From Sipunculus nudus (taxonomy: Eukaryota; Annelida; Sipuncula; Golfingiida; Sipunculidae): DNA of 64,000 bases. Positions 52,401 through 61,400 of this stretch are shown piece after piece; position 1 is the first letter of the stretch; the number at the start of each line of letters is the position of its first letter. The notes beneath the pieces are model-generated. The model did no database searches and had not been told where the DNA came from. It saw only the letters and a list, made by a program, of their open reading frames with translations. Made by a program: the position numbers and the translations under genes. The stretch is from the NCBI GenBank assembly GCA_026874595.1, contig CM049313.1:75078659-75142658 (forward strand). The letters run 5' to 3'.

Positions 52401-55400
52401 ATATAACAGCTGAGCGCCATGACCCTTGGGTCCCTTTTTTAAATCAAGAGTGTGCTTTCCTTAATTCGGCAAAAAAAAATAACATGAGATATTAGGTTAA
52501 AAATTTTTAAATTTCTAATTCTGCAGTGGCAGTTGCTGCTAGTGAGTTTATAATTAAAGAGTATGGCCATAAGATTGATTCCAGTATCAGATATTTCTGA
52601 AGCATGTGTTGTTATTGGTAAAGTCCATCTGACTGTTACTGTGATTAGCTTCTACATAACACATAACACGGTGTGTAATGTTAAACTTATATAGTTTTTG
52701 GTATATAACAAAATATATGAACATTCAATTTGTCAAAGTATTAATTGTCTTCCTTGTAAAGAGTGTACATATATAATCAATTATTATTGGGTATTGACAT
52801 ATGATACATATCTGTCATCTTCACAGCGTTTGACTGCTGAGTTGGAACATCTTCGGGAGGAGAAAGATGCGATTGAGCAGCAGCTTGATGAGACTCGGAC
52901 CACAGAGACTCTTAGTACTCAGACAGACATATGTCAGCACACACAGGAGGAGTGGGCAAATATTCAGGCCCGTTTAAAGGTCAGGGAAGGTCAAAGTTAG
53001 TTAGAACTTGTCATATCTGCTTTACTTGGCCGATTTAATCTCATGGTGATGTAATGGAAGTTTCACTCTGCATTCTCTGTCATGTTTTGTGGAGTCTGGA
53101 TCATATTTTTTTACTAATACCTTTTTTTCTCTCTTGATATATAATAATGTTTTTCGGTTTTTACATGTCCATCTTGTAGACATGATCCATTATATATGGG
53201 CACTGTCGGTCTGTTAATCTTTGGTTTCATTGTGATAATCACATAGAATTTATGAGATTTCATGAAACTCGCGATGGTGTGGCACTGTCCGTCGTCTGTA
53301 CGTTAACCATCTTGAAAATGGCAAGAGTTACCATCATGAAATTTTATGCAAAAAATAGTCATTTAAAAAACTCTATCAGATTTTGCTTATTTTTTGGATA
53401 ACTGCATTTTCTTAGATTTTATAGGGAAAAAGCAAAAAAAGCTTTAAAATTATTTTTCTCCGAAACTGTTCAGCCAAATTGTCCAATATTTCACAGAAAT
53501 GATTCCTGGAGCAATCTTTCTCAAGTTTGTTCGAATGGTTTGAGTTGGGTGATTTTTTGCTGAGTTACAGGAAGTTGAACTTAGTCATCTGTCCAAAAAA
53601 GCATACTAAAATTACAATCTCAGAAATGGTTGGAGCTTTCATCACCAAATTTTATGCCAATGTTGGTCAGATGAGTCATATCTGAAATTGAGGTATAGGT
53701 GGCGCCACCTTCATCGGCCTTTATTGTAGGGGGGTCATCAGTGCCAGTATCATACTGACGGCTACAAAAAACTTCTTCTCTGAAACCATATGGCCAAACT
53801 GTTCAATATCGCACAGAAATGATCCTAGGGTAGTGCTTTCTGAAGTTTGTTCAAATGGTCTCAGTTCAGTGACTTTTCAGTGGCGGAGATATTGGAAGCT
53901 GAATTTAGTCATATGCTGTAACAGCACATCTTAGCTCAGATTCTACAAAGATTTTCTTCTCAAAAACCACCGGGCCAAATTCTTAAATCTCACACATTAA
54001 TTATCCTTAGATGTTGATAATTCAAGTTTGTTCAAATGGTTTTGGTTCAGTGATTTTTGGCTGAGTAATGGGAAGCTTAACTTAGCTATTTTGCTGTATT
54101 TTCCCATATGAGTTATAAACATGTAAAACGTTTTTGACTGATGCCACTGAGGCCAATTTGTTTAATATTTTACAAGAATAATCCCCTTAATAATTCTTAT
54201 AATAATTGTCTTTTATGGGTCCAAAGAATTAATTTTGGCTGAATTATAAAGATTGAATTGAGTCATTTTACCAGATATGTTAGCTGTGTGCAGCAGATAC
54301 ATCTAGCCTGGCACCAGTTTATCAGCATCCATTGCATCATGCCTCTATAGACATTTAGATTTCAGGTTATCTATGGTTTATATTGACAAAAATGTTTTTA
54401 AAAATCTTTTAAAAAATGTAGATTTATGATTTTAGATATTCCTCATGCTAGGCAATGTTTACAATCACAAGTATACAGCTCTCTGTGGGTATATGAAGAA
54501 AGCTGTACATGGATTATAAATAATTGATATCCCTACTCAATTCAAGATTTTGCCATCAGTGAGATGTATCTGTATTATAATTTTGCATTCAATATGCAAC
54601 TGTCAAGCCAAATTGTTCAATATTTCACATAAATAATCTTTTTATACTATCTCTCTCAAGTTTGTTGGAATGGTTCAAGTTCAGTGAATTTTGGCTGAGT
54701 TACAGGAAGTTGAACTTAATCATATGTCCAAAAAAGCACACTAAAATCACAGTCTCAGAAACGGCCAGAGCTATTATCACCAAATTTTATGCCAGTGTTG
54801 GTCACATGAGTCATATATGAAATTCAGGTATTGACCTTTTTTGTACGGGGGTCATTAGTCATCTGTACATTAACGCATAATTTCTCAGGAATAACAGGAG
54901 CTACCATCCCCAGATTTTATGCAATAATCTGTCACATATCAAATTTTGTGGGATTCAGCTTTTTTTTTTTGCTATCTGCATTTTGTTAGATTTTATTGGG
55001 AAAAAGCTGAAAAACTGTTTTTTAAAAGTCTTCTTCTTGTGAAAGGTCCAGCCAGTTTGTTCAATATTTTACAAAAATGATTCTAGAGGCAAGCCCTCTC
55101 AAGTTTGTTTAAATGGTTTGCATTTGATGAATTTTAGTGGAGTTACATGAATTTGAACAGTCATTTGGCCAGGTAAACATACTGACAAAGTAATCTCAGA
55201 AATGACAGAAGCTAGCATTACCAATTATTGTGCAAATGTTGGTCACATGACATATATTTGAAGTTGCAGATTTTGTGGTGCCACCTACATTGACCTGTTT
55301 TTTATGGGAGAAACCTCACAATTTTAGCCTCTCTCAGCTTAAAATGTTTATGATGAAACTGTCAAGTTGAATCGTTCAATTTTTCAAAAGAATTATCCTA

Positions 55401-58400
55401 GGACATGGTTCTTTCAGTCATATCAGAAAAGCTTAAGTTGGTCTTATGGCCATTATTATATCTATTTCAAAATGAGGACTGCAAAACTGTTCTTCTACAA
55501 AATTATTGTTTCAATTATAACTTCTGTAACATTGCACAATAATTATTCTTAGGTGGCCTTTGTTCAAGTTTACTTGAATGATTTTTGGCAGAATTATTGG
55601 ACCTTTAACTGTAAAATAACTGCATCTTTTATCATTCTAGATATTTTGATAACAAGTTTATGAATATGTCAGCTTGAAAAAAAGCATTTTAGCCAAAGTC
55701 TTTCAGTATGTGTAAACAGATTTACCAACAGGCCAAGAGTGTGTGTCTGTATCTTTAAATAGGTTGAGAAACTGCCAACTGTTTCAGATTTGGCAACAGA
55801 TCAATGCAGCCAGATATAGGTCAAGAGTTCAATCAGTGCAGCCAAGCACAAGGCGTGATCACCTCATGGGTGACATGTGAACACCTCATGGGCACCATGT
55901 GATCACCTCATGGGTGTCATGCCCCTCAGAGCTGCATGTGGAGCCAATCTGTGAGCTTATGCAATGGTGTGGCTTCTATTTCAGATTTGGCAACAGACCA
56001 AAGGTCAGTCTGGATCTATTTATAGCTTTGGCAGACTGCCAACTGAATCAGATTAGGCAACAGGTCAAGAGTTCTATCAGTACAGCCAGATATAGGTCAA
56101 GAGTTCAATCAGTGCAGCCAAGCACAAGGCATGTGATCACCTCATGGGTGACATGTGAACACCTCATGGGCACCATGCGATCACTTCATGGGTGTCATGC
56201 CCCTCAGGGCAGGGCCCATGCATGAGCTAAGCAATGGTGTGGCTACTATTTCAGATTTGGCAGCAGGCTAGAAGTCAGTCTAGATCTATTTATAGCTCTG
56301 ACAGACTGCCAACTGTATCAGATTAGGCAACAGGTCAAGAGTTCACTCAGTGCAGCCAGATATGGGTCAGGAGTTCACTCAGTGCAGTAGCTGCATTCTA
56401 TTTATAGCATTGGCAGACTGCATACTGCATCAGATTTGGCACCAAAGTTCAGCCTGGATTTATTTAAAGCTTTGGCAGAGTGCCAACTGTGTCAGATTAT
56501 GCAACAGGTCAAGAGTTCACTCAGTGCAGCCAGGTACAGGTCAAAAGTTCCCTCAGTCTAGCCAGGTGCAGGTCATGAGTTCACTCTGTGCAGTAGCCTG
56601 AGCCAGCAAATTTGTCACAGTTCACTCGGGGCAATTGCTTTTCTCACCTAAGCCTGGTCAGCCCCGTGCAACAGACTCAAGGTAAGTTTGATGTATTAGC
56701 CTGATATTTTGACCTGTATGTGTCTTTGATGGCGTTCTCATTCATAAGACAGGTGTCCCCACCCACAATGACTTTTGCAGTGTGTGTGCCTGCTTATTTA
56801 TGCAGAGGAATTTGATAGATCAGCCTGAAATTGGGCATATATATACTTATCAAATAGCTTTGTCGTATACGAGACTGGTGGTGCCACCTACAATAATTTT
56901 TGCACAGTGTGTGTCCCTGCTTATTTTCAGGAGGGGTTTGATATATCAGTCTGAAATTGGGCATATGTATATATCTCTGATAGCTTTGTTGTATACAAGA
57001 CTGGTGGTCCCAGCTACAACCATTTTTGTGTTGTGTGCACCCATGCCAAAATATCAGCAGTGATGTTTGTGTAATTGTTTCTTATTCAAAATGTTTAGTA
57101 CCTGCATTGTTCATATACATGAGAAGTAATGGTCCAGCATTGAAGCATTATACCTGGTGTATTTTCCCAATGCACAGGTTCGCATTAGGCCTGTAGGCCT
57201 TGTTCCTTTTTAAGATTTGAGGAACCAGATGGTGATTCAGATCACCCCCAAAATTAAATCAATTGCTTCTTGTATCATTGCCCAGCTATCCTGAAAATTT
57301 GATCAAAATCTAGAACTGACAAATCAACCAACACCAGTAAAAACACTCTCCAGGCTGCTTTAAGAGAAAATAAAAGATAATGCCTTATGTGTGATTCTCT
57401 GCAAAATCTCCACTCGAAAAGGTCAGAGGTCACCAAACTTTTTTTAGTTGTCACCCGTATAACTAAGCAAGAATTTGATGGATTTTCATGAACCTCATTA
57501 TGAATAATTCCCAAAGTATCTTGCCTGAGTTTTATTCGCTGCAAAATCTGCCTATATTTATGGAAGTCAAAGGCCCATATGTATGTCAGATTTATTATAG
57601 TCCATTTCATCCCCTCGTATCCACTTGTTTCTTGCTATGAATAATTTTATTATTGACATTTTAAGAGAAACAATCATAGTGTAGAGGATTAAAGGACCTC
57701 ATATTCAACAAGGTAACTTAATACCTACCTTACACCTTATTTAAGAAACAGAATTATTTGAAAATTTGAGGAATAGGTCTACTTTTTCTTTAACATATCA
57801 CACCCACTTGTGGCGGTCAAGTCATTGGTCACATGCAAAAACAGCCTCAGTTGACAGCTTCTGTTTTGGATGATATCATGTAAACACTCTAAAAACATAT
57901 AATCAGCTAAAACAAAGACGGCTACCCATGCAGGGACACATCAGATCTACCAGATCATTGTGATAAGACAAAATGTTGTGAAACATAAACTGGGGATTTA
58001 TTGTAAAATTCTTAACTGCCTCCATATGTAGTTTTCTAGGAAATAATTAAAAACTTTTAAGACAGTTATCTACAAAAAAACAGGTTGACAGCAAGTAGTG
58101 AAACAGATTAAATGCACTCCTGTGGTACTCTTGTTATAAATGTCTACATTAAAATAGATTTTCTCTCCCTGTGGAAACTATAAGACAATAGAACTCACAA
58201 GATAGTAATGAAGAAATTTTGAAGCACTCCCACAGATCTTCATTTTCAGTATATACATATATGTTGTTTTACTTTAATTAGATATCAACCACAGAGGTAA
58301 CTAAACAGCTAGCAGTGATCAAACAGCTTCGAGAAAGTAACACATCTCTCCAGGATAAAGTGGCAGCACTACAGGACAGGTAATGTTACCATGAAATCCA

Positions 58401-61400
58401 ACCAATATTAACAGTTAGTTGAAAGTATAAACTCACAAGTAATTAATGTAAATGAGGAATTTATAAGTCTTAAAGTAAAAACAAATATTTTAGCATTCAT
58501 CTGTGTCTAAACGAGATCTTTGTCAAAGTTTTAGATGAATCCACAAGCTAAATTATCATTGTAAATTCATTAACAATTCCCTAAACCATTGATATGAAAG
58601 TGGAACTTAATTAATGATTTACATGTTAAAGAGAGTAGTATATATGAATTTTGTGTACCAATCAGGTCAAGTAATTAAAATTTTTCACCTTGGTCATTTG
58701 GGATATTTGACAAGAGGTGTTATATAACAGGGTGTTTTAAATATTTTATGGAATTTTTACAGATTAAATCATGCGGAGAGAGATCTGGCACAAAAGCGCA
58801 CCCTAGTGGAAGATTTTAAACTTAAAGTGAAAATGGCCAATGATAATGCAAGTACAGAGTCTGCAGCAGTGGTAAGGCACAGTGCAATCTATAGTTAACT
58901 TAAAATACTATTACTTATATTGTACACATGGAAAAAAGTTCACAGTGTTCATTACTTCTTAGAATTGTTTATGGATTAGTTCTTGTAATTTCTTGTAAAT
59001 GAAGAGTGCTATAACATTTTACAGCAAGGCACTGAAAATTACATGTTCCCACAAATTATAAATTGAACAACTTTTCCATCTTACCTAGCACAGGTCATGT
59101 CTGTTTTTCTCATATTCCTTATATTAGATTTTAGCTGATTTTGCTATGAAATTTTACATCATAGCAAGCTGCCAATACAATTTGCAACCTTGGCCAATCA
59201 AAGTACTCAAACTGTGTCTGATTCAATGGGGTGAGGTGGTATAGGCTGCACCACCTGTGTGCACTTAGCAGAATTTGAGGCATTTCCTAGAAATCTGAAA
59301 TAAAAGTATGACCAGTCCTCAAATATATCAGGAAAATTTTCTCAGTCCTCAAATTAACATGATGCAAATGTGACTTACTGTTTGCCTAGCCTTCAGTCAC
59401 AGCATTTAAATATGTAACTGCATTCTTGTTAATTGTAAATTAAATTGCCCATATTTATATTCACAATTCAACCTCTTCTACTGTATGTGTAAATGCACGT
59501 TGTTCATCTAGTAAATATGTATACCATGTACTGAATTATGTTACAGGATGATTTGGAAAACAAAACAAAAGAACTGACAGACAGCAACAATAGATTGAAA
59601 ACTCAGGTATGCAATAACAGTAGTATCCTGACAAGACATCCCAAATGGATAAGGTGGCTTAACACAAGTGGTAGATATTGATTGTAAACTTGTTTTTGTT
59701 GATTGAGAAAAAAAACTACCATGAACCACTGTTAATCAACTATTTTCTGTACCTTCTATATTACCATGAAATCTGCTGTAAAGGTGTCACATTTTTGTCA
59801 CATTTTTGGACATATTTTGGACATTTTGTCCATTTCTACACAACCATTTGTGATGGGTAATGCAAAAATGCAATCAGTTTAATTAATTATGACCAATTAT
59901 TAATATACAGTCAAGCCTGCTTATTGTCATGTCGGTGGTTCATTCATAAATTATGATAAAAACCGGGATGTGACATTATGCTGGCTCCAACATTGATGTC
60001 CTTTTGAGTCATAGAAGAAGCGTTATGTTTCTAATGATATTAAATAAATAGTCAATAAAAAGGAAACAGAAACGTTTATGAATATTTTTATTGCACAACG
60101 GCATATCAAATTACATTTATGCGCACCCGACAATTTACTTCCTGTAAGTTTTGTGCCGCATGCCGTAATAACTGACAAAAATCCGACTTGCCAACAAAAA
60201 GAGACCTAGCGTCTGGGTCATGAGGTCAAATGTCTGGCAATATGCCGCACAGTTATAACGTTATGCATAGGCAAACTATCTTGTTAATGACTCGAACTTC
60301 CATGATCGTCTTTATGATAGGACTGTTCGGAAAGCGGGCATCGTCATGCCATTGTCAACTTTCTGAAGTTTCGCCGCAGTTGAGGTTTTGGACTGGGTAT
60401 CTCCTCCAGTGCTCACAAAACCTCCAGCCTTACGCGGACCCTTAAATGGGATTTCCAATCGTAAGCAACGTTTAGAGCTCGTGCTTCATATCATCACGGC
60501 GAAACGTCACTGAGGTGTAAACTGCGGCCTTTCAAAGGCCAGGAGTTCATTTTGTATGATATGTTATCGCAAACATTGCCCTTGTTAACGTATGAAGAAA
60601 CGAAATGATATGGATTACTGTGGTATCTTAAGACGTTAATTTGCTATGTTACGGGGAGTGACCTTCATGCATCACTACACTTCCATGCCGCACACAGATG
60701 GGAGATGCGATCGTTTGATACACCTGACCGATTTCAGGCTCTTGGCTTCGTTGATCGCCGTGTCGGCGTTTGATGTGATATTCACTGCAAACTGGTATCA
60801 CTACCCAGGGTTCCAAGCATGACAATAAACGGGATTATGACAATATTCCATGACATTAAATGGTCAGATTTATCATTGTTTATATAGGAAATGGTTTGGG
60901 ATTTTACATTTATGTAACAATAAACAGGATTTTCTATTAATCCATATGACATAAAGTTGGCTCGACTGTAATCAAATAATCGGCACACTACTACTAACCA
61001 CTTAATAGTGCTTACTGTAAACCTTGAAATACATTCTTATTGTATTGGTAAAGGCCCATGCACTATCCACATACTTTGTCAACTCTTAAGGCTTTGTTCA
61101 CTATTATTTGTTTCAAAAGAAACTTTGAGAATAAAATTTTAAATATTTAATCAGGAAATCCAGTAAATCATAAAATGTAAATTTTTTAACTGATAACCTT
61201 TACTTACATACATTTAGGTTCACTGTGAATAACTCTAATTACTAATACTTATACAGAGTTCACATGTGTGAAGAAGGTATGTTTATGTGTCCATTAGATG
61301 GATTCCTTGAAGCAGCAACTGCAGACATTAAACAGAGAGAAGAGGGATCAGGAGGATAAAGTTATCAGTTTATCAGAAGAATTAGATAAAAAGGTCAGTG

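Larger units (their letters stand above)
47309..52434 (+). mobile_element. Element A1 copy 2 with two insertions, intron 24
   Basis: Starts AGCTCAGCTGAC after TTTT and ends CAGCTGAGCGCC, ATGACCCTTGGGTC, CC, then T-run (the usual final G appears lost). Removing inserts 48385-50198 and 50550-51246 leaves about 2.6 kb that aligns with the other A1 copies, including the two ~690-bp modules. No gene. Confidence 0.83.

Noticed and set aside
57275-57610. 111-codon minus-strand frame in intron 25
   Set aside because: No domain, no splice context and low complexity of evidence.
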